In this document: piece after piece, positions 28,853 through 38,547 of the stretch
Layout: every line of letters begins with the position of its first letter
How positions within the stretch are numbered: position 1 is the stretch's first letter
DNA from: Prochlorococcus sp. MIT 1223
Lineage (GTDB): Bacteria > Cyanobacteriota > Cyanobacteriia > PCC-6307 > Cyanobiaceae
Assembly (NCBI RefSeq): GCF_034092465.1
Contig: NZ_CP139303.1
Coordinates: 620,001 to 684,000, forward strand
DNA length: 64,000 bases
Reading direction: 5' to 3'
Program-made: the position numbers and the translations under genes
The notes under the pieces: model-generated
Seen by the model: only the letters and a program-made list of their open reading frames with translations
What the model was told of the DNA's origin: nothing
The model's database searches: none

Positions 28853-29073
28853 AGCCAGATCAGGCTTTGAAGTGAAAAGATTTTGGTTTTTTCTAGTAAT
28901 GGCCTTGGTTTCTAAAAATTACTTAATTTAAACGAACTGTCTAGGAGCTAGATTTCTTGTAAGATATATACTAAATATAATCATGCTTTTATTTGATGCA
29001 AGCCATTTATTATAATGAATGGAAATTCTAAATATATAATGACTATAAAATAACCTTTTCTAAAATACATTAA

Positions 29074-30402
29074 ATGAACAAATTACAAGTAAGCAACGAT
29101 GAAGATTTTCCCTCTGGAGAAAGGATGGTAAAACTTGCGAAAAGTTTATATCCGAAAAATAGATCAATAATGGGTCCAGATATAAGAAGCAGTTTCAATT
29201 ATTTTCTTCAAGAACATATTGAGTTTAAGCCAATTAAGTTCAATACAGGAGATAAGGTTTTTGATTGGGAAGTTCCAGAAGAATGGATAGTTAGAGATGC
29301 TTATATAGAGCATGAATCAGGAAAGAGGTTTGCTGAATTCAAGAAGAATAATTTACATTTAGTCGGTTATTCAGTTGCTGTAGAAGATTTCATCAAAAAA
29401 GAAGAGTTATTGTCCAAATTGCACAGTATTCCAGATCTACCAACAGCAATACCTTATGTAACCTCTTACTATGAGAAAAATTGGGGCTTTTGTTTAAGTC
29501 ATGATCAATTATCTAATCTGCCAGAAGGAAATTTTAAAGTTCTAATTGATTCAGAGCATAAATCTGGAGAGTTATGGGTTATAGAGGCTGTAGTGCCTGG
29601 GGAATCGAGTCAAGAAATATTCTTTTCTTCCTATCTCTGTCATCCCTCAATGGCAAACAATGAACTGAGTGGTCCTGTTCTTCTGAACGAGCTTATCAAC
29701 TATGTCAAAGGCCTAAAAAATAGATACTACAGCTATAGATTTGTTTTGCTTCCTGAAACAATTGGATCAATCGCTTATCTTTCAAAAAGATTAACTGATC
29801 TAAAAGAGAATATGTTATGTGGATATAATTTAACTTGCGTAGGTGACGAAAGGGCTTATTCTCATGTGCAATCTAGATTAGGGAATAATCTTGCAGATCA
29901 AGCCTTAAGAGCATCCTTGAAGAATCTAGATAATGTAAAAGAATATACTTATCTTGATAGAGGATCTGATGAAAGACAATATTGCGCACCTGGAATAGAC
30001 CTACCTTTATGCACGTTTTGTAGAAGCAAATTTGGCAAATACCCTGAGTATCATACCAATAAAGATGATTTTAATGTTGTAACAGAAAAGGGCCTAATCG
30101 GTTCATTCAAGGTAATGAAGAGCATAATAAATTCCTTTGAATTAGGAATCTACCCTAAAGTAAAAGTCCTAGGTGAACCTCAGCTTGGCAAAAGAAATCT
30201 ATACCCTAATATATCAAATATGCACAAAGATCTACATCCAGTAATAGCAATGAAGAATGTATTTACTTATTGTGATTCTTCACATAATATTTTCGAGATA
30301 TCAGAAAAAGTAAATATGAATTTAAATAATGTATTGGAAAACTTAAAAGTCTTGAATCACCATAAACTTGTTGAATTTAATCATAAAAAAGAGGTTTTTT
30401 AA
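29074..30402 (+). CDS. DUF4910 zinc-aminopeptidase-like protein
   Basis: A 442-residue protein. The M28-like core carries SYLCHPSMANNELSGP near residues 188-203 (likely zinc His and Asn/Asp-type ligand followed by the catalytic Glu region), LLPETIGSIAYL near 228 and YLDRGSDERQYCAPG near 292, with a later YPEYHTNKDDF near 327-337 holding another His. The C-terminal 80 residues look like a winged helix. The family (DUF4910) is common in bacterial polysaccharide clusters, with no established substrate. It is transcribed alone on the plus strand, convergent with pseF. Confidence 0.72.
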   Translation: MNKLQVSNDEDFPSGERMVKLAKSLYPKNRSIMGPDIRSSFNYFLQEHIEFKPIKFNTGDKVFDWEVPEEWIVRDAYIEHESGKRFAEFKKNNLHLVGYSVAVEDFIKKEELLSKLHSIPDLPTAIPYVTSYYEKNWGFCLSHDQLSNLPEGNFKVLIDSEHKSGELWVIEAVVPGESSQEIFFSSYLCHPSMANNELSGPVLLNELINYVKGLKNRYYSYRFVLLPETIGSIAYLSKRLTDLKENMLCGYNLTCVGDERAYSHVQSRLGNNLADQALRASLKNLDNVKEYTYLDRGSDERQYCAPGIDLPLCTFCRSKFGKYPEYHTNKDDFNVVTEKGLIGSFKVMKSIINSFELGIYPKVKVLGEPQLGKRNLYPNISNMHKDLHPVIAMKNVFTYCDSSHNIFEISEKVNMNLNNVLENLKVLNHHKLVEFNHKKEVF

Positions 30403-30430
30403 TTTTTCTTTAATAGATATTAAAGGTTAC

Positions 30431-31189
30431 TTAGATTTTAAAATCATTAGCCTTTGATATTTTTAAGCCTTCATTTCGAATGATATTTGCATTTATTTCT
30501 AGAAGTTCTGGATTTTCATTTAAATATCTTTTTATATCTTTAAAACTATAATATTTAGAGTTAAATTCTCTATCAAAGTGTTTAGTGATAATTGAGACTA
30601 AATCATAGTCTCTTGGCTCATCAACAACTATTCTAATGTTACTATCGTCAGTTGAATTTAACAGAGGAACAATCTTAAATTTATCCTTATTATTATGAAT
30701 ATATTGAGTTATATGTTCTCTCTCGGAATTATAAATAGAATTTTTGAGACATAAACTTAGAGCTTTAAAAGAGATAGCCTCTGCATCTAAACCTTCAGCA
30801 AATGATTCATGTACCCAACTATATTCTGCTTTACTGGTATAGTATTTTTCGATTAAATTGTCTACTATACCTACATCAATTAAAGGACAGTCTCCTGTCA
30901 GCCTAATTAATGTTAATGGATTATATTTCTTGGAAGCTGCATACACTCGTGCTAAAACATCATTTTCAGAGCCCCGGTAAGTATCAATTCCTAATGAATT
31001 AGTATATAGGCTTAATTGGTCATCACTAACTGATGAAGTTGTCGCCACTATTAATTTATTGATTAATCGAGAGGATTTCAATCTATTTATCATATATCCA
31101 ATCATAGGGATACCTGATAATGGAAGCATTGCTTTACCAGGCAGGCGAGTCGAATCAGTTCTAACCTGAATAACTGCTAAGTTTTTCAA
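30431..31189 (-). CDS. pseF: CMP-pseudaminic acid cytidylyltransferase (SpsF/PseF-like)
   Basis: A 252-residue GT-A nucleotidyltransferase with the CTP-binding VIQVRTDSTRLPGKAMLP at residues 5-22, YRGSENDVLARVY near 73-85, and LIRLTGDCPLID near 94-105, where Asp residues bind magnesium. It closely follows the SpsF pattern. Within a pseudaminic cluster (pseI and pseG upstream on the same strand) it is the natural candidate to make CMP-Pse from Pse and CTP. It belongs to the same family as, but is distinct from, the enzyme at 13131. The symbol is assigned by context. Confidence 0.75.
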   Translation of the reverse strand: MKNLAVIQVRTDSTRLPGKAMLPLSGIPMIGYMINRLKSSRLINKLIVATTSSVSDDQLSLYTNSLGIDTYRGSENDVLARVYAASKKYNPLTLIRLTGDCPLIDVGIVDNLIEKYYTSKAEYSWVHESFAEGLDAEAISFKALSLCLKNSIYNSEREHITQYIHNNKDKFKIVPLLNSTDDSNIRIVVDEPRDYDLVSIITKHFDREFNSKYYSFKDIKRYLNENPELLEINANIIRNEGLKISKANDFKI

Positions 31190-31422
31190 AATTTCTTGGT
31201 AAGATTATGTAATATTAACTTTATTATTTTAAACACATTTGCAACATAAAGGTGAATTAATATTATACCATCTAACAAATTGATATTTGCATTTGCGAAA
31301 AACAGATCATTGATTTATCAGGAAGATTAAAAGAACTATTAATTAAGATTATATGAACAAGCTAATACTTTATATTTAAGAGAATTTGATAATAAAATAA
31401 AATAGTATTTTTTCTATAGAAC

Positions 31423-32145
31423 TTAATACTTATCTAATCCTTTATTGATATAATTGATCCCTTCTTCACCTGTATTGAATAACAAATCAAGGGCTGAAGA
31501 ATGATCTAAAAAGGCTCCAAATAATTGTTTCCAGGAAGGGTGAGTATATTTAAAATAGACTAATTCTATTTGGTCACTTTTATTTCCAAAGTACTTGCTA
31601 TCCTGTAAATAAGCTTCTGCCCCATAAGGAGATACATAGGTATTACAATTCAATTCATTACAAAGGTTAAACAGTAACTCATCTTTTTTTCCTATTATTT
31701 TAACTTGGCTACTTCTTAATATAGGAGTATTAATATTCCAAATATTGTTCATATATTTAATAAGATTAATATTTAAATCGACGAGTCTAATATCATTTAT
31801 CTTTATAAGTTCAAATATTTCTTCAGAGTAATTATCAAAATACCTTGATTTAGAATAATTAGAAGTAATGGTTTTGATAGTTTTTTCTGCAAACTTTGCG
31901 TGAGAGTCTATCCTTACATCCTTAAGAAGCTGTGAATATTTTCCTTTTGTTAAAACTGGTACTGTTATCCATTCTAGCCCTTTGGGAGTCTTTATTTTAT
32001 TTCTCTGCTGCCAACTCCTTTTATCAAATTGAACGTTATCTAGAAATACAAATAAATCAACGTATTTTATTAAACCAAAATAACCTATCCAAGGTATAAA
32101 TGTTGGTTGCATGATTGCAATTTTTTTATAGTCCTTAGAATTCAT
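31423..32145 (-). CDS. WbqC-family protein
   Basis: A 240-residue soluble protein opening KIAIMQPTFIPWIGYFGLI, then DLFVFLDNVQFDKRSWQQRN and WITVPVLTKGKYSQ. These are the diagnostic blocks of the WbqC family, found throughout O-antigen and nonulosonic acid clusters. The biochemical role is not settled. It lies 22 bases downstream of pseI in the same operon, so its product probably works on a Pse-related intermediate. Confidence 0.88.
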   Translation of the reverse strand: MNSKDYKKIAIMQPTFIPWIGYFGLIKYVDLFVFLDNVQFDKRSWQQRNKIKTPKGLEWITVPVLTKGKYSQLLKDVRIDSHAKFAEKTIKTITSNYSKSRYFDNYSEEIFELIKINDIRLVDLNINLIKYMNNIWNINTPILRSSQVKIIGKKDELLFNLCNELNCNTYVSPYGAEAYLQDSKYFGNKSDQIELVYFKYTHPSWKQLFGAFLDHSSALDLLFNTGEEGINYINKGLDKY

Positions 32146-32167
32146 ATATATAAGAACAAGTAAGAAA

Positions 32168-33241
32168 TTAATTGATTAAGTCATCCTTTTTAAGAGGTTG
32201 ATTTTCTTTTATATCTATTCTGATTCTCCTATTAATAACGTCCTCAAAATCCATTGTTGAAATACCTTTTTCTGAGGAAGGAGCTCTAATACTTTGTACA
32301 TTAGACCAATTCAGAGTTTCATTAGCCTTAATATATGATTTAGACCATAGTTGTCTTGTAAAAATTGAATCATTCTCAAGATCTCTATCGCCACCATAAA
32401 CTATTTTTCCATTACTTGCTTCCCATATTTCTTTAGATAAGGTACATAGTTGTTCTAACTCATGAGGTTCTAGAGAGAACTTTGAATCTGGAGAATCATC
32501 TTCTCTGGAAATAGTTATATGTTTTTCTATAACAGAAGCTCCCATCGATATACTTGCTAAGGATGCATATATATCCAAACTATGGTCTGAGATACCAACT
32601 GGCAGACCAAACTGTTTTTTAATGTCGCTAATTGTATTAAGACTCATCTCAGATAATCTCGCTGGATAGGCACTAATACAATGCAAAATACAAATATTAT
32701 TAGAGCCTTGTTTTCTCATAAATTCAATTGTTCGAATAAAATCAGCCTTTGTTGAAGTCCCCGTAGAGATTATTATTGGCTTACGTTCTTGTATTATTCT
32801 TTGAATTAGAGGCCAGTCATGAGCTTCGTTAGACGCAACCTTATAAGCAAAGGCATTTAAGCCAGAAAGTAAGTCAACTGCTTGGAAGTCGAATGGTGAA
32901 CTGAAAATATCAATATTTAAATCATTTGCATAATCGAAAAGTGGCTTATGCCATTCCCAAGGAGTATACGTTTTTTTATATAATTCATATAAATTTTGCC
33001 CTTCCCAAGCTCCACTTTTAAGTCTAAACCTTGGGTCATCATTTGGTAAGGTTATAGTACTTGGATTAAAAGTCTGAAGTTTAACTGCATCTGCTCCAGA
33101 ATATTTTGCTATTTCTATAAGCCTCTTTGCTCTATCAAAGCTTCCTAAGTGGTTTCCCGAAATTTCAGCAATAATATATGGTCTGTTTCCTTCTCCAATG
33201 ACTTGTTTAGATAATTTGAAACTGGAATGATCTTGAGACAT
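32168..33241 (-). CDS. pseI: Pseudaminic acid synthase
   Basis: A 357-residue NeuB-family enzyme with both domains. The TIM barrel (about residues 15-270) has YIIAEISGNHLGSFDRA, ADAVKLQTFNPSTITL, FSSPFDFQAVDLL, ISTGTSTKADF, GISDHSLD and ASVIEKHITI. The C-terminal SAF domain (about 290-357) ends in RRIRIDIKENQPLKKDDL. The AEISGNHLG form and EGQNLYELYKK block are typical of PseI. It condenses PEP with 2,4-diacetamido-2,4,6-trideoxy-L-altrose to form Pse. It is adjacent to pseG (10 bases), as in many clusters. Confidence 0.9.
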   Translation of the reverse strand: MSQDHSSFKLSKQVIGEGNRPYIIAEISGNHLGSFDRAKRLIEIAKYSGADAVKLQTFNPSTITLPNDDPRFRLKSGAWEGQNLYELYKKTYTPWEWHKPLFDYANDLNIDIFSSPFDFQAVDLLSGLNAFAYKVASNEAHDWPLIQRIIQERKPIIISTGTSTKADFIRTIEFMRKQGSNNICILHCISAYPARLSEMSLNTISDIKKQFGLPVGISDHSLDIYASLASISMGASVIEKHITISREDDSPDSKFSLEPHELEQLCTLSKEIWEASNGKIVYGGDRDLENDSIFTRQLWSKSYIKANETLNWSNVQSIRAPSSEKGISTMDFEDVINRRIRIDIKENQPLKKDDLIN

Positions 33242-33251
33242 TTGTTTACTC

Positions 33252-34292
33252 TTATTTACTTAGTGCTTCAGAGATTCTCTGAGCTCCCAATAAATCAATT
33301 ACATTCTCACAATTACTTGATAATTGTCTAAATTTTTCTTCTGAAGTGAAAAACTGCAACAATGAAGGGACATTAACTGTATTAAAAAAAAGGTCTCCTA
33401 AGTAAGAGTACTTTAAAACTGAATTAAAGGTAAGTAGTGGTTCATAATTAGGTGAAACACCATAAGTAAAGTAAATAAATGGAATATTAAAACTAAGGCA
33501 TTCATAACGTGTCATTCCAATAGTTGTAATAACTAGATCTGCCCAAAGATACTGATCATTAAGTGATGTAAGACCTGAAATAAACTCTACATTAAAAGAT
33601 GTGTATAAAGATTGGATATCAGATATCATTCTATGATCGTAAAAAGGTCCAATTACAACTTTGATTTTGTTATAATTAAGGTTACTTGAATATTTAAATA
33701 ATAATTTCAAAATCTTTTCAGTAAGAAGGTGAGGATCTGAGCCCCCACAGGTAACAAGAATATTTTCTGGTAATGCGTTAATGATTTTCTTCTCTTTAAG
33801 ACTATTAATAGAGGTATTGACTGGGGCGTAAGAAGAACCAGCATATATATTTTTAAAATTAAACATAGTTAAATCTAAAACTTCAGAACCTATATATGGA
33901 ATGAAGTAATTCTCACATTTTGGAAAACACATGAATTTACTTAACCGGTCATCTCCTAAACCATCAATTATAGAGTAAGAGATATTTGAATTAACAAGAT
34001 AATTACAGTAACTAATTATTTTATAAGGATGATCTATTGATCCTTTATGAGAGAGATCAATTACTACGTGGTCAAACTTTATACTACTTTTAATAATCTC
34101 ATTTTCATAAGAAGACTCAGTACTTGCTTCAATAATAGATTCATTAAATTCCGTAGAAACAGCTTTAGCCGAATTACATGATATATATGAGTCAATACCT
34201 CTTTTATTAAAACAACTCTGAATAGCCTCGACCCTCTTTAAATGCCCTATACCAATCTTAGGGCCTACCTCAACTTTTAATAAGAAAGTCAT
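33252..34292 (-). CDS. pseG: UDP-6-deoxy-AltdiNAc hydrolase
   Basis: A 346-residue GT-B-fold hydrolase. GIGHLKR at residues 14-20 holds His17, at the position of the catalytic base of characterised PseG. The C-terminal half has ILVTCGGSDPH near 178 and TIGMTRYECLSFNIPFI near 256, the nucleotide-sugar-binding loop. PseG cleaves UDP from UDP-2,4-diacetamido-2,4,6-trideoxy-beta-L-altropyranose to give the substrate of PseI. It is the first gene of the operon pseG-pseI-wbqC-pseF. Confidence 0.88.
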   Translation of the reverse strand: MTFLLKVEVGPKIGIGHLKRVEAIQSCFNKRGIDSYISCNSAKAVSTEFNESIIEASTESSYENEIIKSSIKFDHVVIDLSHKGSIDHPYKIISYCNYLVNSNISYSIIDGLGDDRLSKFMCFPKCENYFIPYIGSEVLDLTMFNFKNIYAGSSYAPVNTSINSLKEKKIINALPENILVTCGGSDPHLLTEKILKLLFKYSSNLNYNKIKVVIGPFYDHRMISDIQSLYTSFNVEFISGLTSLNDQYLWADLVITTIGMTRYECLSFNIPFIYFTYGVSPNYEPLLTFNSVLKYSYLGDLFFNTVNVPSLLQFFTSEEKFRQLSSNCENVIDLLGAQRISEALSK

Positions 34293-34988
34293 TTAATAAA
34301 TCTTATAGAGAGGTTAGGTAAGGAATATAATGTAGATTATAATACTAAATTATAAACTTTCGTATCCTGATATTCATTTAGATAATCCATTTCTATCTTT
34401 CTTTTCTTTTCAATTTCTAGGTAGTACATCTACTGTCAATACCTCTTCTGGTTACATCTCAGATAGTAGCTTAAGCTTTATTATACTTTTCTTATCTAAC
34501 TTTTTAAAAATTTATTGTATTTGCCCCAATACCAATTTCTAAGAAAAGCATAAAACAATGAATTTACAGGAGAATTCTCAAACTTGATGACAGGTAGGGC
34601 AGAGTTCATAAAAGGTCATATCCCCAAAGCCTTGTAGCAAGGCCTTCAGCTCTTCATTAAATGAGTCTAGGATGAAAAAACCGTGACTTAGAGTTAATTC
34701 GTGTTTAATGAACTTTCTAATGCAGTTACAGTAATAAGATTTAGTTTTTTTTAATCGTAAAATCGCTTCAGATTTATTTGAGATAAATTCCTTGCCAGAG
34801 CTCTCTCGTTACGTACGATGCTACGTAAGCTTTAGTAATGCGTAAGACTTCTCATTTAATTAAATTTTGGTTGAATTTCAATGTGTTGATTGCAAGAACA
34901 GAGTTCGGCAAAATTGGTATAAAGTAGAAAAAAGACATTTTACTAATTAATATAAGAGAATTAATCTGCTGCAATTAAAGTAGAAAAA
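34293..34988. other. Intergenic region with a gene remnant
   Basis: 696 bases between the divergent pseG and the PhyH-like gene at 34989. Apart from the start-less frame at 34578-34808, it is AT-rich and shows no gene, tRNA or long repeat. The promoters of both flanking genes should lie here. Confidence 0.5.
34578..34808 (-). pseudogene. Start-less open frame, possible gene remnant
   Basis: A 76-codon frame (stop TGA at 34578) with no ATG, GTG or TTG near its beginning. The translation looks protein-like: SYYCNCIRKFIKHELTLSHG, then LDSFNEELKALLQGFGD and YELCPTCHQV with paired cysteines. It is cut by a TAA just upstream (34809-34811). It may be the C-terminal remnant of a small cysteine-containing protein. 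No family was recognised, and chance is possible. Confidence 0.35.
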
Positions 34989-35921
34989 ATGGAAATCACC
35001 AAAGAGAATAAAAAGGAATTACATAAAAATGGCTGGACCATGGTTAAGATGCCATTTAGTAATAGTGAAATTAATAAATATAAATTAGGGGTTCAGAGTC
35101 TAAAGAAGAAAGCCTACAAAAATAATTTTGCTTTAACAAGATGCTACTACCCTCATATTTCAAATGCTAATCAAGCAGCAATAGAATCTCCTTTTAATAA
35201 ACTTATTATAAATGATGTAGTGAAAGAATTTTTTCTTAGGCTAGAACTTGGTAAAGCAATTAAAGAACTTTTAAATTGGGATGATACATACCTTCAATTA
35301 GCACGACTATTTACAATGGAGAAATATAAGTATCGTGGAGATTGGCACTTTGATTTTGATGACTGGGACGGAGATATCCCTAACATAGATATAATTCAAG
35401 TAGGATTATACTTGCAAGATCAAGAAGGATTTAGAATAGTAAAGCCAAACCTAGATTTATCAAGTAGTAATATTGATTCCTTAAATAAATACTATCCAAC
35501 ACCGCCACTCCCACTGCGTCTACCTGACAAATTTTATTCTGAGATTAGAGGCAAGGCAGGCTCAGTACTATTTTTTGCTCCTGGCCTGTTGCATCAAGGT
35601 AATTCTACATGTGAAAGGATGGATTTCCATTTTCGTTTCTCAAATAAAGAAGTCACAACTTCTAAGATGAATTATAGAAATAAAGGTAATTACTTTTTAG
35701 ATTTCAAGATACCAAATATTTACCAAGAAGATTTTAATATTTCCAATGATCGATATCATGCAAGAACGAGAAGTATTTCAAGAGTAGAGAGAATGAAGAA
35801 TTCAATTAATTATTATACTGCTGTTTTTAATATACTAAAAAGCTTTAAATATAAAAAGAGTTTAAGAATTGAAGAGCCATGGAAATTAGATTTATTTGCT
35901 AATACTATATATCAAGATTAA
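34989..35921 (+). CDS. PhyH-like Fe(II)/2-oxoglutarate dioxygenase
   Basis: A 310-residue oxygenase. Iron ligands are H120-x-D122 in DWHFDFDD and His202 in PGLLHQG; Arg216 in FHFRFSN is placed to bind 2-oxoglutarate. KAGSVLFFAPG precedes the last His, as in the phytanoyl-CoA dioxygenase family. The basic C-terminal 80 residues look like a separate tail. It is isolated on the plus strand with long flanking spacers. The substrate is unknown; a surface-glycan or lipid hydroxylation is inferred from the island context. Confidence 0.72.
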   Translation: MEITKENKKELHKNGWTMVKMPFSNSEINKYKLGVQSLKKKAYKNNFALTRCYYPHISNANQAAIESPFNKLIINDVVKEFFLRLELGKAIKELLNWDDTYLQLARLFTMEKYKYRGDWHFDFDDWDGDIPNIDIIQVGLYLQDQEGFRIVKPNLDLSSSNIDSLNKYYPTPPLPLRLPDKFYSEIRGKAGSVLFFAPGLLHQGNSTCERMDFHFRFSNKEVTTSKMNYRNKGNYFLDFKIPNIYQEDFNISNDRYHARTRSISRVERMKNSINYYTAVFNILKSFKYKKSLRIEEPWKLDLFANTIYQD

Positions 35922-36418
35922 TTATCTTAATGTGTAGACTATTTGGTATGCTTATTGTTATTCATCATAAAACATTTCATTCTAGAGGTATTTTATCATT
36001 TATTTTATATCTGTCTTACATAAGTATAATTGAATCTGAGATTTTTAAAGACTTAAAGTATTATTAGGAATTATCTCTATATACCTTTTGGGATAAAATT
36101 TATCAGATTTCAGAAGAGAGCCCAATACGATTCTACTTTTACTAAAGTATTACTTTCTAATTGAATTCTAACTGTAAATAAACTCTAAGAATGAAGTACC
36201 TATCACAGAGAATTTAATCTAGAGATAGCATTTATTATATTTAGATTTTATCTTTAAGGAATTTGCAGTTGAATTTGGAGATCTAAGCTAATAAATAAAT
36301 TTGATTAGAATTATTACATATGTAGAATTATTATCCTGTATTTTAAACCATTGAGAGGATATATTTGAAAATATATTGGGTAAACTACGAATAAATGCTG
36401 ATAAAAGAGAATGTACCT
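35922..36418. other. Intergenic region, no gene seen
   Basis: 497 AT-rich bases between convergent genes. One 45-codon frame (35931) has no recognisable features. No terminator-like GC hairpin was found. Confidence 0.5.
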
Positions 36419-37933
36419 TTATTTCATAAGTGATTTAACTGTAATTTCACTCAATGGCTGTCTTATACGATTGATTTCTAATAGTAGTTTATTATACATT
36501 TCATTAATACTTATTTCATTTAACCGATCATATTTATATGTGTTCATGATGCTTCCTAAATCCTTATAAGAAGAGACACTTTTTATTAATCTAGATCTTA
36601 TTTGCCATAATGGGTCTGAAAGATCATTACTAATTCCACAAAGTAAGCGTATTGGTATACATCCCTCTTGTAAAGCTTCGAATATGGCTGTACTTCCACA
36701 GTATATTGCCCATCGTGATTTACTACAGTCTCTAGAGATATGACTATTGCTTAACTTAAAATTACTTAAATGCATAAATCTTTTATTTAGAAATTTATCC
36801 CTCATTAAAGGATGAAATCTTATGATTACATCCGAATTAGGGTACATTTTCGCAAAATTATAAGCAAATTCAAAGAAGTATATCGCTTCTTCTTCTTCCC
36901 CAGAAGGAAGGAATAGAAATGTATTAGTAGTATTTAGAGCTGCTGATTTAGAATTGTCAGTCTTAACTTTTGGAGATCCAATTGTCTTGATGATTATATT
37001 ATCATCAAATTTAATCTCTAAATCATCAGAGATTTTAGTTCCAGTAGTTAAGATATAGTCTGGGTCCCATTCAGCCTTTAGATGTCTCATTAATGAATGT
37101 TGATGTTTAAAAATTAATGTATGCTGAAAGCCATAACATCTAATTTCTCTTCGAGCCTCTTTTGCGCTGCAATAGTAAAAACGTTCCCAAGAATGACCTT
37201 CATAAGTCGTTAATAACATGTTACAGTTTGTTTTATAGACTAATTCTGATATCTGAATACCAGAAATAATATTCGTGTAATTACAGTAAGAGAGAAATGT
37301 CTCAGCTGTATACAAATAAAGATTACTTATATATCCTGATGTTTCTTGTGAAAGGGATAGTAATCTACTCCTCTCCTTAAGTAAGCTTATAATGCTTTTA
37401 AATTTATCCTTTAAATTAACAAGTTGATCCATCAATATATAACTCTTATATTCTCTTTGTATTGATAAGTATTTTTTTATATCTGATAATGAATAATATC
37501 CATGAGGAATAAAAATATGTAAAACTGATTTCTTACTAGAGCAAATAAGATTGATTAAATTTCCATAATAATGGTCAATATCATCCTTTAACTGTATTTT
37601 ATTATTCAAGTGGCTAACTATCAGAATATCAAATTGATCCTTAAAAAGATTAGTTTTATGTTTAAATAAATATTGCTTATATATCTTTATGCTTGAGAGT
37701 ACGTCTTTAATGCAATTAAATAAACAAACATAAAACCTGAAGCGAAGTAATACTCTTTTTCTTAATGAGACTAATTTAAGATCTTTCAAGACTTTTAGTG
37801 TTCTATCAAGGGGCCTACTCGGATGTAGGAAATAGTGACTTAATGTATATTTATTAGATTCTGAGCTCTTTAAAACAGAGTCGGTAAATTTTGTATATTC
37901 ATACCACTCAGATGGAAGCGAAATCTTTTTCAT
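36419..37933 (-). CDS. Putative surface-glycan transferase, GT-B fold with HP motif
   Basis: A 504-residue cytosolic protein with the same overall plan as the one at 11735. A first Rossmann-like half includes LLTTYEGHSWERFYYCSAKE near residue 236, followed by CYGFQHTLIF. The donor-binding half has FLFLPSGEEEEA near 338, IIRFHPLMRDK near 366 and AIYCGSTAIFEALQEGCIPI near 405-424. The HP motif plus a G-S/T-x-x-x-E-A loop suggests a nucleotide-sugar-dependent transferase, possibly for nonulosonic acids. It stands alone on the minus strand. The exact family is uncertain. Confidence 0.55.
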   Translation of the reverse strand: MKKISLPSEWYEYTKFTDSVLKSSESNKYTLSHYFLHPSRPLDRTLKVLKDLKLVSLRKRVLLRFRFYVCLFNCIKDVLSSIKIYKQYLFKHKTNLFKDQFDILIVSHLNNKIQLKDDIDHYYGNLINLICSSKKSVLHIFIPHGYYSLSDIKKYLSIQREYKSYILMDQLVNLKDKFKSIISLLKERSRLLSLSQETSGYISNLYLYTAETFLSYCNYTNIISGIQISELVYKTNCNMLLTTYEGHSWERFYYCSAKEARREIRCYGFQHTLIFKHQHSLMRHLKAEWDPDYILTTGTKISDDLEIKFDDNIIIKTIGSPKVKTDNSKSAALNTTNTFLFLPSGEEEEAIYFFEFAYNFAKMYPNSDVIIRFHPLMRDKFLNKRFMHLSNFKLSNSHISRDCSKSRWAIYCGSTAIFEALQEGCIPIRLLCGISNDLSDPLWQIRSRLIKSVSSYKDLGSIMNTYKYDRLNEISINEMYNKLLLEINRIRQPLSEITVKSLMK

Positions 37934-38547
37934 TTAATTAATCTAGCACTTTTTAATAGTTATATGTCGAGATTATTATATGTTATTTGGATCCTTTTAA
38001 TATTTGAAAGTCTCAGCCATTGCTTAATAAGATAGTATTATTAAGCAATGGCTGAGAATTAGCTCGAATTAAGGTTCTAATAATTATCTAATTTTGAGTA
38101 GTAAAGTATTTTACTACTGTTGAATAATTCTCTGAATACCCTGCTTTAGATGAATATTATTTAAGAGTTATATAGATAGACCTTCTAGGAATTGATGGAA
38201 TCAAGAAATATATAAGTGGAATTAAGCTCAATTAAAATAATATATCCAAATCATTTTCTTGTTTTTATTGATAGGTATCTTACATTCGTTGCATCATCTA
38301 CATAAGCCAAAATATAAAATTCACTACTGCTTTATAGCTTTTGTTTAATAAATGGTGATATTAAGAGTTATCTTTTTGGAAAGCATTTAACAGATATTAA
38401 TCCATTTTCAGATATATGATTACAAAGAATATAGTCTTTCTTGTTGAATCTATTTTAGTTCTAGTTATATTAAATTACTTAGATACTTAAGATGAGAAGT
38501 TAATCAGAGTCAATTAAGAATCTAAGAACTTGACTCTATAGCTCTGA
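37934..38547. other. Intergenic region containing a long perfect hairpin
   Basis: 614 bases between two minus-strand genes. Apart from the 20-base inverted repeat at 38011-38057 it is featureless, AT-rich sequence with no plausible gene. Confidence 0.5.
38011..38057. repeat. Perfect 20-bp inverted repeat (hairpin)
   Basis: The arms 38011-38030 and 38038-38057 are exact reverse complements (TCTCAGCCATTGCTTAATAA) around a 7-base loop. No T-tract follows on either strand, so it is not a standard intrinsic terminator. It lies upstream of the transferase at 36419 and downstream of the HAD gene. Possible roles are an RNA-stabilising hairpin or a small mobile-element scar. Confidence 0.85.

Noticed and set aside
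35931-36068. 45-codon frame (MCRLFGMLIVIHHKTFHSRG) after the PhyH-like gene
   Set aside because: Hydrophobic but without a Shine-Dalgarno site or family resemblance; likely chance.
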